Below, in pieces: positions 46,622-57,404 of a stretch of 64,000 nucleotides of DNA (position 1 is its first letter; every line of letters starts with the position of its first letter). Location of the stretch: the NCBI RefSeq assembly GCF_004193775.1, contig NC_041011.1, positions 11,497,656-11,561,655 of the forward strand, written 5' to 3'. The stretch is from Glycine soja (Eukaryota; Streptophyta; Magnoliopsida; Fabales; Fabaceae). The notes beneath the pieces were generated by a model. It had not been told where the DNA came from. It did no database searches and worked only from the letters and a program-made list of their open reading frames with translations. The position numbers and the translations under genes were made by a program.

Positions 46622-47732
46622 CTAAACTGATGATGGTGGTGGAGGTAAATCAAAGCAGTCGCGAATAATAGTGACATCTTCTTCAACCTTTGCAATCCTT
46701 GAGTTCATATCCTCGAATTGTGTGTCCACTTGACGTTCCAAGGAGTCAAATCTCTCACCAACATAGGTTTGAAGTCCATCAAACCTGTCCAAAATACTCT
46801 GAAGGAGAGAAGAGTCTCCTTCAACCAGTAAGTGTCCTTCATCATCATTAGTTTGAGCACCCTTTTTTACCCAAGAGCCATCACGCCCTTTGCGGTAACC
46901 AAAGGAGGCAACCGCAGTAGCACCGATCAAGAAAGATCTCTTGATTGGAACATAAGGTTCAGAATCAAGAGGGATGTTAAAATGTTGAAGAAACAAAGTA
47001 ACTAAGTGAGGATAAGGCAAAGGATCATTTAATCGCAATGCCTTATGCATGCGATACCTGACTAGATGTGCCCAATCAATTTGTCGACCGGTATGAAAGG
47101 CCCACATGACTATTAGATCTTCTTCAGAAACCTGTGCAAGGTTTGAAGATCTGGGGAGTAAGATACGGACAATTAGATAATGGAGGATGCAGCTTTCAAG
47201 AGCCAATGAACCGGCAAGTAGCCTTCCGGTCATATCTGCTTGGTTGGTGCAAACCAACCGGCGGGCATCATCCACAGAAAAATCGAATTTCCAATCATCA
47301 TCTAGTGCACCTTCAAATGGTACACTGTCACTAGACAATTGGGTTAAATCATAGAAGAGGGATTGGTCAATGGACCACCTTTATCCCATAGACCTCAGAA
47401 ATCAAGGTACTTTCTTGAATTTCAAGGTTAGAATAAAAGACTTTTACCAATTTAGAATACACGGGCAGTTTTAAAGACATAAAGGGAATGAGATTTGAGT
47501 TATAAAATGCTTGAATGCATTCGAAACTCTCATCAGAAAAGAAATCCATATCTATGAACTTAGGGTCAATGATAGAACGAGAGGAGAAAAGGTTTGTGTA
47601 CCGTGTACGTTGTTCTTCCGATGAGAACAATGAGGAGGAGGAAATGGAGGAACGAATTGGAGTATCCTGAGCCTCAGAGTGTCGTTGGCTTCTACTTGAA
47701 GAACCTTTGCGCTTCTTTGATGGTTCTACCAT
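46622..47732 (-). pseudogene. Envelope-like / plant transposon protein ORF of element B
   Basis: Two frames on the - strand: 47732-47367 starts MVEPSKKRKGSSSRS and includes FIDMDFFSDES and LKLPVYSKLVKVFYSNLE; 47338-46622 continues with LARVSEEDL-like and HLVRYRMHKALRLNDPL motifs and ends in a short coiled coil and DLPPPPSS. The split near 47350 looks like a frameshift. The central part belongs by motif to the same 'putative plant transposon protein' family as the frame after pol in the SIRE1-like element, and occupies the same place next to the 3' LTR. Function unknown. Confidence 0.6.
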
Positions 47733-47929
47733 TTGAGAGACTTATTCGAAATTTCAATCGGTTGAAATGAAAGAGAATGAAAAAGATGAATTTTGGGCTT
47801 TGTGGGACGTGATTTGGATAAGAAATGAGTGAGTTATGGCAGAAAGAAAATTTGGGAATAAGGGTTTCGCGAGAAAGACGAAGTTGCAGTTTTGTGAATT
47901 CTGAAATTTGAATTTATAAGCACCAGGGA

Positions 47930-48025
47930 TGCGTTGTAATCGATTACATCTTTTGGTAATCGATTACACTTAGCCTGCCTTGCTGTAATCGATTACACAT
48001 TGTGGTAATCGATTACCAGAGAGCA
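47930..48025. repeat. Cluster of TAATCGATTA palindromes
   Basis: Four GTAATCGATTAC-type palindromes within about 85 bases in the interior of element B. The same palindrome recurs in both LTRs of B and in the nested solo LTR. Confidence 0.85.
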
Positions 48026-48476
48026 TTTTAGCAGAATTAAGTGCTGAATGAATTCTTAGGGTGAAAGGATTTGAAAGGGGGTCAAAATACTTTATATCTA
48101 AAAACTATTATATGAAAATAAATATATATAACACAATAAATTTTTGAAAAACTTTAAGAATGACTTTTTAAGCAAGTAATTCACATATCATAAAGAGAAA
48201 AAAATCATGCAAGAATCATAGACATCATCAAATATTTGTTTTTTTAAAAAAACTTCATGCTTTGAAAAAATAACTCAATCAAACATATAAGAAAATTTTC
48301 ACAATAGCAAACAATCAAGATAAAAAAAAAAATCTTGTTAGTCATCATATATCAAGTTAATTTAGAAGAAAATTTTCAACCCACTTAATTTAAAAGAGAA
48401 TGGTTTTGATGTTACCTTTTTTCATGATTTAAGTGCTTAGATCTTCAAAGATGGAAGTCAGACTTTTGCTTTTTGC

Positions 48477-50718
48477 TTAATCTTCTTGAGAGATGTTCTC
48501 ATCGCTCTCATAGTCCTTGGATAGAAGGTTGATCTCCTTCTCCGAACCATCGGATGAGTCATTTTCATCCCAAGCAATATACGCCTTCTTGGATCTTCTT
48601 TCTTCATGGCTTTTCTTCTCACTCTTCTTTGGCCATGATTCATTTATGGGGCAGTGTGCCTTTATGTGACTGGGTTGATTACACTTATAGCATTTAAGTG
48701 TTGGGGAACCTTCTTGAGATCTCTTCCCATTATCAAAGTTATGGCTTCTCTCCATTCTTCTATTTTTAACGAATTTATGAAACTTCTTCACAAAGAGTGA
48801 GAAGTCCTCTTCATCATTAGATTCTTTTTTTTTTCTTCTTCTTCTTGCATTGAGGAGGAGGCTTTTAGTGCTATGCTTCTTTTCCTTTTGTCGATCTCTT
48901 CATTTTGGTTGAGACGTTGAAGTTCCATTTCATGTTCCTGCAGTTTGCCAAAAAGAGTGGCAAGAGACATAGAAAAAAGATCTTTCCTTTCAGAAATGGC
49001 AGTTACCTTGGGCTGCAATTCCCTACTTAAGCATCTCAAAACTTTATTAATTAAATCTTCATTAGGAAAGGTTTTTCCTAGGGAGACAAGATGATTAACT
49101 ATGTGTGTGAATCTTTTCTGCATGCTTTGGATGTTCTCATTAGTGTTCATCCTAAATAATTCATATTCATGTGTAAGGGTGTTGACTCTAGATCTTTTCA
49201 CATCAATGGTGCCTTCATGTGTAAGTTGGAGAGTATCCTACATCTCCTTTGCATTTGAAAAGTTTGACACTCTAAAATATTCATCTATTCCTAGGGCAGA
49301 AGTGATCGAGGCCGTACCCAAATCAAATAAACATGAAAATGCAGTAACTAGGAAGTGATCCTAGGTCGTTTCCCAACGAGCAGTGACATACCAATTGTTC
49401 ATAATATACATGCAGTAACAATAACGATTGGGGGGGGTTTGTTTGTTTTGTGATTAAAGAGTAGAACAAGTAAACTGGAATACGAAACTACTAATATTAA
49501 AAACGGGTTGTTTCCTTTTATTCAGAAGCCATTCTCTTATCCTGGGTTATGGAGAATTCGTCCCTAACAGTCAACCACTTAATCCAACCCTATTTCAATT
49601 TACTAAGCGAAAATCAACTTAGGGTTGTCAATACGTGATTAGGCACCACATACACCAGTTAGCCCTTCGTCCATTAAGCATGAATGCAAGTTAGGCTCAG
49701 AGGCAATTAATCGAACACGAAGCGTGCACTGATTAATATTCACGAATTTGGGATAACTGGTGAAGGGAAAACTGCCAGGAAACCACATTACAAGCGAAAC
49801 CTCAAAGAGAGTTGGGCTTCGTCCTCAAAAGGAAACAACACCAGAAAATCTAGCCTTCCATGAATTCAAACAAAAAACGCAAATGAAACATGAAGCAGAA
49901 ACATAAATGAACAGAAACGTAAATGAGACGGAAACGTAAATGAAAGTAGAAGAAGAAGCAAGAATGAATTCGTAATTAGAAGCAGAAAACGGAAATTTGC
50001 ATTAAGAATGAAAATCGTAACAAGGGAACAGAAAAACGTGAAAACCTAGAACCCAAGCTCTGAATAATGAAAATAACATAACAGAATGCCCTGCACGAAT
50101 CCCAAGGCAGCTATTTAAAAAGAGTCACTCAAAGTTACTGGGCCCTATTACAATACTCTGGCCCAAAACAAAATAAACACTGAACAACATAAAATAAAAT
50201 TGCGAAATTTCCTAATTAGAAATTAACTAAGGTAAGCGCTGCTTTATTTGCCCTCTTCAAGTCCACAACCAAAATCCGGATTAAGCCCAATGTTTCATTA
50301 ATTCCTGAAATTAGATTAAAAACATCAAATTAGCTAAATGAGCCCAAATAATAAAACTGCCTAATTAATTGACAATTAAGACCAATCAATAATTAAATGG
50401 TGCAAAAAGGGTTTAGAAAATAGAAGAAAATGATGGCACATCAAGAAGTAATAATGTTTTGGCTTTAAGATTATATTGGACTCTTCTTCTATCTTCTTCA
50501 GTCCATTTATCTCTAGGTTATTCTGTTGTTGTACTTGTTCTTGCATCTACTATAGTGGGTACATAAGGTCCTATTTCTATTGCTTCCCAAATGTTTAAAT
50601 CTATGGCTTTAATAAAGATTTGTATTCGGGTTTTCCAATAGTGGTAACCATAACCATTAAAGATAGGTGGCCTATGAATGGAGTTTCCTTCGGGAAGCAG
50701 AGAATTTGAGGAGGCCAT
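48477..50718 (-). pseudogene. Sirevirus-type gag of element B, broken
   Basis: The N-terminus starts with ATG at 50718 (MASSNSLLPEG, PPIFNGYGYHYWKTRIQIFI). It is cut by a solo LTR (49303-50443) and continues at 49201-48788 (FTHIVNHLVSLGKTFPNEDL, LRCLSRELQPKVTAI) and 48791-48477 with a zinc knuckle CYKCNQPSHIKAHC near 48690-48650. The two last pieces are in different frames near an A/T-rich tract at 48825. Pol does not follow: after the acidic tail the sequence goes to non-coding DNA. Confidence 0.8.
49298..50448 (-). mobile_element. Solo LTR (D) nested in element B
   Basis: A 1141-bp LTR at 49303-50443, TG to CA, with perfect AGAAG copies at 49298-49302 and 50444-50448. On the - strand it starts TGATGTGCCATCATTTTC and ends GGCCTCGATCA. 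A TATA-like TTTTAAATAG at 50111-50120 (- strand) favours - orientation. No coding capacity. It disrupts gag of element B. Family not identified; probably Ty3/gypsy. Confidence 0.85.
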
Positions 50719-50755
50719 GAATCTTGAAGTTGTAAAACTTTTCTCAAGAAACCTA

Positions 50756-50766
50756 CTCTGATACCA
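50756..50766 (-). promoter_or_regulatory. Primer binding site of element B
   Basis: TGGTATCAGAG on the element strand, two bases after the 5' LTR end: initiator Met tRNA type. Confidence 0.85.
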
Positions 50767-50768
50767 CG

Positions 50769-53700
50769 TGTTGGATCAAGTGGTCTCGAAATAATTAAGA
50801 ATAGGGGGTTGAATTAATTATGAACGTGTCTTGACTAATTAAAAAATTATCCTTCTTAATATTACTAGATTCAATTAGGCTTTACTACTAAGTTATGAGA
50901 AAGTAAAGAACAAAAACAATAGCTTAGACAAAAAGTAAAGCGTAATTGAAAAGTACACAGCGGAAATTAAAGAGTGTAGGGAAGAAGAAGACAAACACAA
51001 GATTTATAATGGTTTGGCAACAACCCGTGCCTACATCCAGTCCCCAAGCAACCACCGGTTCTTGAGATTTCCAATAACCTTGTAAAATCCTTTACAAGAA
51101 AAGATTCACAAGGGATGTACCTTCCCTTGTTCTCTTTGAACAACCAAGTGGATGTGCGCTCCACTTAAACTGATCCAGAAGAGATGTACCCTCTCTTGTT
51201 CTCAGTATCACAACCCAAGTAGATGTACGCTCTACTTGTACCACAAAGGATGTACGCTCCAATGTGTTAAGACAAAGAATTCTCAGGCGGTTAGTCCCTT
51301 GAATCTTTGTAAGGGGAAACAAAAGATATCTCAGGCGGTTAGTCCTTTGAAATCTTTTGTTTAAGGGAAAGGGAAGAATCAAAAGAATTCTCAGGCGGTT
51401 AGTCCTTTGAATCTTTTGTCAAGAGGGAGAAGGGAGAATCAAAAGAATTCTCAGGCGGTTAGTCCTTTGAATCTTTTGGCAAGAGGAAGAAGGGACGAAA
51501 AGATAGCACACTTTTGTTTTCTGCAGAATTTCCACTTGCAGAAAAAGAAAGTTTTGAAACAAAGTTTAGAAAGCTTTTTGGCAAAGAAAAAGCAATGGGC
51601 AATGGTTAGAGAAAGATTGTGAAAAAGAATTGTTTTGAAGAATATCATATATATTTTGAATGTGTGCCAAAGTCATGCTTTTATAGACTCTTCATGTCTG
51701 GTCAAAGAAACCATTGGAAGAGTAATGACTTTTGAGAAAACCATGTTAAGAGTTATAACTCTTAACTTTTTCTTCAAAACTGTTCACTAGTAATCGATTA
51801 CCACAAAGATGTAATCCATTACACAATGCATTTTATGAAAAGTTGTGACTCTTCACAATTGGATTTGAATTCCAACGTTCTGATTCACTTGTAATCGATT
51901 ACTAATATAGTGTAATCGATTACACTGTTTGAAAATGATTTTGGAACATTGTAAACCATTTAAAAACATTTTGAAAACCAAACTGGTCACTGGTAATCGA
52001 TTATTGACAACTGGTAATCGATTACTAGAGAGTAATCACTCTGGTTTTGAGAAAATTCTTTTGTAAAACAAAACTGTGCTATTTGGTTTTTGAAAAATTC
52101 TTTTAATACTTATCCTTTATGAAGTCTTGATTGTGGAAGCAATGTCTTCCAAGGTTATTTTGATGATGCCAAAGAATCAAGAGTTAAGCAAAGTTTCAAG
52201 CAAAGATTCAAGAATCAAGTTTCAAGATTCAAGATTCAAGAATCAAGATCTAAGAATCAAGATTAAAAAAAATCAAGATCAAGATTCAAGACTCAAGATT
52301 CATGAATCAAGAGAATACTCAATCAAGATAAGTACTAAAAAGCTTTTCAAAACATTAAGTAGCACATGAAGTTTTCACAAAATCTTTTACCAAAGAGTTT
52401 TACTCTCTGGTAATCGATTACCAAAAGGTAGTAATCGATTACCAGTAGCCAGCATTGTTTTTCAAACTGATTTACAAAGCTGTAATCGATTACCAGTGTT
52501 TTAAAACGTTAAGATTTTCAAAATTCAAAATGAAGAGTCACATCTGTTGATGTGTAATCGCTTACACCTTAATGGTAATTGATTACCAGTGACTGATTTC
52601 GAAAAATACATTTCCAAAAGTCACAATTCTTCAAGTGACTTGTTTCTGAAGATTCTTTCAAAAGTCATAACTTTTTAAGTGACTAGTTTTAAAGAAATTT
52701 CCAAGAGTTACAAGCTTTGACTTGAATCATCAAGAGATTATAAATATGTGACCATGGCATGAATTTCATATCATCTTTTTCAACATCTCTTTCAATAATC
52801 AAGAATCTATCTTTCAATCTTCTCTCTCAACATCATTCAACTTTTTCTACTGAATGTCTGATTTTTTTTCTCTTCACTTTTCTAAAAGTTTTTGTTCAAA
52901 ACTTTCTCTTCCAAGAAAAGTTCTTTGTTCAAAAACTTGTGCTATTCATCTTTTTCATTCTCTTCTACCTTTGCCAAAAGAGCGAAGGACTAACCGCCTG
53001 AATTCTTTTGTGTCTCTCTTCTCCCTTTCCAAGAGAATTCAAAGGACCCCGCCTGAGAATTCTTTTGATTCTTCCCTTCCCCTTAAACAAAAGATCTCAA
53101 AGGACTAATCGCCTGAGATATCTTTTGTTTCCCCTTTACAAAGATTCAAAGGACTAACCGCCTGAGAATTCTTTGTCCCAACACATTGGAGGGTACATCC
53201 TTTGTGGTACAAGTTGAGGGTACATCTACTTGGGGATTGTTATACTGAGAACAAGAGAAGGTACATCTCTTGTGGATCAGTTCAAGTGGAGGGTACATCC
53301 ACTTGGGTTTTCAAAGAGAACAAGGAAGGGTACATCCCTTGTGGATCTTTGGCTTGTAAAGGATTTTACAAGGTTGAAAGAAATCTTAAGAACCACAGGT
53401 TGCTTGGGGACTGGATGTAGGCACGAGTTGTTGCCGAACCAGTATAAATCTTGTGTTTGTCTTCTTTTTCCCTACACTCTTTAATTTCCGCTGTGTACTT
53501 TTAATTTCTGCTTTTACTTTTGGTTAAGTTTCTATTTCGGTTCTTTACTCTCTCAACTTAGTAGTAAAAGCCTAATTGAATATAGTAACATTAAGAAGAA
53601 TAGATTTTTAATTAGCCAAGACACGTTCATAATTAATTCAACCCCCCTTCTTAATTATTCTGAGGCCACTTGATCCAACATTGATTTGTTGCTTCTTGAT

Positions 53701-53827
53701 TTCTTCTCTTGAATCTTGAATCTTGGATTGAATTCTTAATGCTTGATCTTGAAGTCTTGAATCAATCACTTGGGCTTTTGGTATCATCAAAATTGCTTGG
53801 TTCATCATCATGAAGCTTGCTTCTACA
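50769..53827 (-). repeat. 5' LTR of element B, interrupted
   Basis: The same LTR as 44750-46188, split at 52131 by solo LTR C. The remainder 53686-53827 matches the end of the left copy (TTGTTGCTTCTTGATTTCTT to CTTGCTTCTACA). It contains GTAATCGATTAC palindromes at about 51790-52025. Confidence 0.9.
52127..53685 (+). mobile_element. Solo LTR (C) nested in the LTR of element B
   Basis: A 1549-bp LTR at 52132-53680 with perfect TTGAT copies at 52127-52131 and 53681-53685. It starts TGTGGAAGCAATGTC and ends CACTTGATCCAACA, so it is a diverged relative of B's own LTR but inserted in the opposite orientation. TATA box TTATAAATA at 52738-52746. It also carries CCGCCTGAGAATTCTTT-type units and three GTAATCGATTAC palindromes (52410-52500). 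No interior remains. Confidence 0.92.
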
Positions 53828-56800
53828 ATGGTGTCTGAAAAGAATCTAGAAACTAAATGGATAATGGATTTAGGGTGTTCATGACATATGACACCAAACA
53901 GATAATGGTTTGAACAATTTTCTTATCAAGCAGATGGGTTAGTACTCCTTGGAGATAACAAGCCTTGCAAAATTGAAGGAATTGGGTCTATAAGGTTCAA
54001 GTTTCATGATGGGGCTGAAAGAATTCTCACAGAGGTCAGATATGTACTTGAGTTGAAGAGAAATTTAATCTCTCTTGGTGAATTTGATAGAAGAGGGTAT
54101 GTGTTCAAGGGTGAAAATGGAATACTAAATGTAGTTAAAGACTCCATGGTTGTCATGAGGGAAATTATGGAGAATGACCTCTATTCTGTAGATGGTGAAG
54201 TTGTAATTGACTTTGCAGCCACTGCAACTGGAAGAGTTTTTTTTTTTTTTTTTTTATCAAAAACTGAGTTATGGCACATGAGGTTGGGCCATGTAAGTGA
54301 GAAGGGGTTGGTTGAATTGGCAAAACAGGAGTTGCTATGTGGGGACAAAATGGAAAGATTAAAGTTCTGTGAACATTGTGTCTATGGCAAAGCCTGCATA
54401 GCCAAATTCAATGCTGGACAGTAGAGAACAAAAGGTACCCTTGATTATGTTCATGCTGATCTTTGGGGTCCAACCAAGACTCCCTCTCATTCTGGAGCAA
54501 GGTATTTCTTGAGCATTGTGGATGACTACTCAAGGAAGTTGTGGATCTACATTCAGAAAACAAAAGATGAGGCTTTTGATAACTTCAAAAGCTAGAAAAC
54601 ACTTATGGAAAACCAAACAGATAGAAAGATCAATAGGCTTCATACTGATAATGGTCTTGAGTTCTGCTCTGAACCTTTCAATGATTTCTGCAACGAGAAT
54701 GGCATTGCAAGGCATAGGACAGTTGCAGGCACCCCTAACAAAATGGTTTAGCTGAAAGATTCAATAGGACCATTTTGAAGAGAGTGAGATGTATGTTGCT
54801 GAGTGCAGGATTACCCAAGATTTTTTGGGCTAAAACAACAATGACTGATGTATATCTCATCAACAAGTATCCTTCAACAGCTCTGAATTTTAAAACCTTT
54901 GAGGAAATTTGGTCTGGCCATCCACCGAGTCTAAAACAGCTAACGGTATTTGGCTGTGTTGCTTGTGCTCACATTAGGCAAGACAAATTGGAACCTAGAG
55001 CTGTCAAGTGCGCATTTCTAAGATATCCTGAGGGAGTGAAAGGGTATAAGCTGTGGTGTTTGGAGGCTGGTTTTTAGAGGTGTTTAGTGAGTCGTGATGT
55101 TGTCTTCAATGAAGCTGAAATGGCCTACAAGACCAAGCCCGACATGGTTTAGTCCAACACTGATCAGAGTAAGGAAACTGATTCTGAAAAGTTAAATTTT
55201 GAGGTAGAGACTGAGGATAAACATGCTGAAACACAAACTGTTAATTGGCCTCTTAATGAAGAGAAATCTGAAGAAGAAGAAGAAGAACAAGAACAAGAAG
55301 AAGCTGGCTATGTGCTAGCTCGAGATAGAACCAGAAGGGAAATCAAACAACCTAAGAGGTATGGATATGCTGATCAAATAGCATTTGCTCTGGTAGCTGC
55401 CAATGAAGTTTTGGAGAAAGATCCAAAAATTGTTAAAGCTGTCTTTGCTAGTAAGGAGAAAGAAAAATGGCTAAGTGCCATGAATGAAGAGATTAAATCT
55501 CTCCTTGACAACCATACATGGGAATTGATTAAAAAAAAACCCCTGGTTCTAGAGTGGTCAGCTGCAAATGGATCTCCAAGAAGAAAGAAGACATCCAAGG
55601 AGTTGAACCAGACAGATTTAAAGCTAGACTTGTTGCTCGAGGATTCACTCAAAAGGAGAGAATTGACTTCAATGAAGTTTTCTCTCCTATAGTGAAACAC
55701 AGGTCAATCAGAATTCTTATGGCTATAGTGGCAGAATTTGATCTTGTGTTTGAACAAATGGATGTGAAGACAACATTTTTGTATGAAAAACTTGATGAGG
55801 TGATATTGATGAAACAACCCAAGGGGTTTGAAGTCAAAGGTAAAGAGGATTATGTTTGCAAATTAAACAAATCCCTGTATGGTCTAAAGCAATCTCCCAG
55901 GCAATGGAATAGGAGATTTGATGAATTTATGGCTCACATACAGTTTCATAGAAGTCACTATGATTACTGTGTTTACTTCAAATTTCCTTCTAAAGCTGAG
56001 TTTGTGATATTGGTATTATATGTTGATGATATTTTGATAGCAAGTAATAGCAAGAATGAGGTTGGAAAATTGAAATTTGAGCTACGTAGGGAATTTAAAA
56101 TGAAGGATTTGGGAGTAGCCAAGAGAATATTGGGAATAGAAATCAAACGGGACAAAAAAAGGAAATTGTTGTATCTGTCCCAGGAGTTATATCTCAGAAA
56201 AGTCTTGAAAGGTTTGGAATGTCAAATTCCAAACCTGCAACTACTCCTATGTCACAACAGTTTAAGCTCAGTACAAGTCAAGCACCTAAGACACATGATG
56301 ATATAATTTACATGGAAGGTATTCAATATGCTAATGTTGTAGGGTCACTGATGTATGTTATGATATGTACTCGCCCTGACATAGCTCATGCAGTGAGCCT
56401 AGTAAGTAGGTTCATGGAAAATCCAGGCAAAACACATTAGCAAGCCCTAAAATGGATACTCAGATATACCAGAGGATCACTTGGAAGAGTTCTGGTTTAT
56501 GGTGGAGCTAGGAATAGCAAAAGAATAGCTGCTATTGAAGGTTTTGTAGATTCTGATTATGTTGACTGTTTAGATTCAAGGAAATCCCTCACAGGATTTG
56601 TGTTCATTGCTTTTGGCACTGTAAGTAGTTGGAAAGCTAGCCTTCAAAAGGTAGTGGCTTTATCAAACACTGAAGTTGAGTATATTGCTCTTACAAAAGC
56701 TGTGAAAGAATATCTGTGGCTTGAAGGCATTGCAAAGGAGCTGAAGATACAAAATGAAGTGATCACAGAACACCGTGACAGCCAAAGTGCCATTGATTTA

Positions 56801-56986
56801 TCCAAAAATTCTATGCATCATGAGAGGACAAAGCACATTGATATTAAGCTGAATTTTATTAGAGAAGTTATTGGTCAAGGATCAGTTATAGTCAAGAAGA
56901 TTTCAACTGATCGCAATCTTTCTGATATGATCACAAAGGCTCTTCCAAGCAGCAAGTTTTTCCATTGTTTAGACTTAATTCAGTAG
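53828..56986 (+). pseudogene. Copia pol, element A, frameshifted
   Basis: Resumes after insertion B. Order: protease remnant (KWIMDLGCS, then a stop, then HMT; about 53850-53890); integrase zinc domain (LWHMRLGHVSEKGL, CEHCVYGK; 54270-54400) after a poly-T run at 54237-54256; integrase core with VHADLWGP and HTDNGLEFC, interrupted by stops near 54424 and 54595; reverse transcriptase (55554-56306: WISKKKEDI, MDVKTTFLYEKL, LYVDDILIAS); RNase H region (56219-56986: YVMICTRPDIAHAVS, EHRDSQSAIDLSKN, HIDIKLNFIRE). At least five stops or shifts, so it cannot be translated as one protein. Confidence 0.9.
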
Positions 56987-57404
56987 AAGGGTGATTGAAT
57001 CCTATTTCTGCGGTCACTGTTTTTGTTAATGTTTTGTTAATGAACCATGGTGGAGAATTGTTGTATGTTGGTTCATTAACAATCATTAGTTAGTCTTTCT
57101 TAGACTTTATCAACTTAGTTATTTTTATGTTTTTTTGTTATAACAGTTAACAATTAGGTAGTTTTAAGTTGGTTAAGTTAGTTAGGTTTGAGATAATGCT
57201 TCTATTTCTTTTACTGCATAGTCTAGTTCAGAGAGAGATCCTGTAACCAGAGAAAAAAAAACTGCTGAATTTGAATAAAAGTGACTGGTATGAGTTCTGT
57301 GCAGTTTTGTTCATCCTTTTTTTTTCCTACATTTTGCTTATTCTTATTTATACAAGAAACTCATTCTTTTGTGAAGAAAAATCTGATCTTGACACAACAA
57401 AAAG

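Larger units (their letters stand above)
44745..53832 (-). mobile_element. Sirevirus-like element (B) lacking pol, nested in A
   Basis: Element 44750-53827 on the - strand, flanked by ATGGT at 44745-44749 and 53828-53832. The left LTR is 44750-46188 (1439 bp). The right LTR is 50769-53827 and contains a solo LTR; its own parts are 50769-52131 and 53686-53827 (about 1505 bp). The right LTR carries one extra copy of an AGGCGGTTAGTCC-containing unit. On the element strand a primer site TGGTATCAGAG (50756-50766) follows the 5' LTR and a GGGGGAGAT polypurine tract (46190-46197) precedes the 3' LTR. Interior: gag pieces and an envelope-like frame but no protease, integrase, reverse transcriptase or RNase H. 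It could move only with enzymes from a related element. Confidence 0.9.
43521..57404 (+). mobile_element. Old Ty1/copia element (A), host of a four-part nest
   Basis: Element 43526-57399 between perfect AAAAG copies (43521-43525 and 57400-57404). LTRs of 333 bp (43526-43858) and 341 bp (57059-57399), starting TGTTGTATG and ending CACAACA, differ at roughly 8 percent by eye, so it is old. Removing the inner element B (44750-53827 with one ATGGT) rejoins gag to protease in frame. Its own net size is about 4.8 kb. The interior pattern resembles Tork/Tnt1-type copia elements. No initiator-Met primer site is obvious after the left LTR, which reads AACTAGTGCGGTGAGC. Confidence 0.93.
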
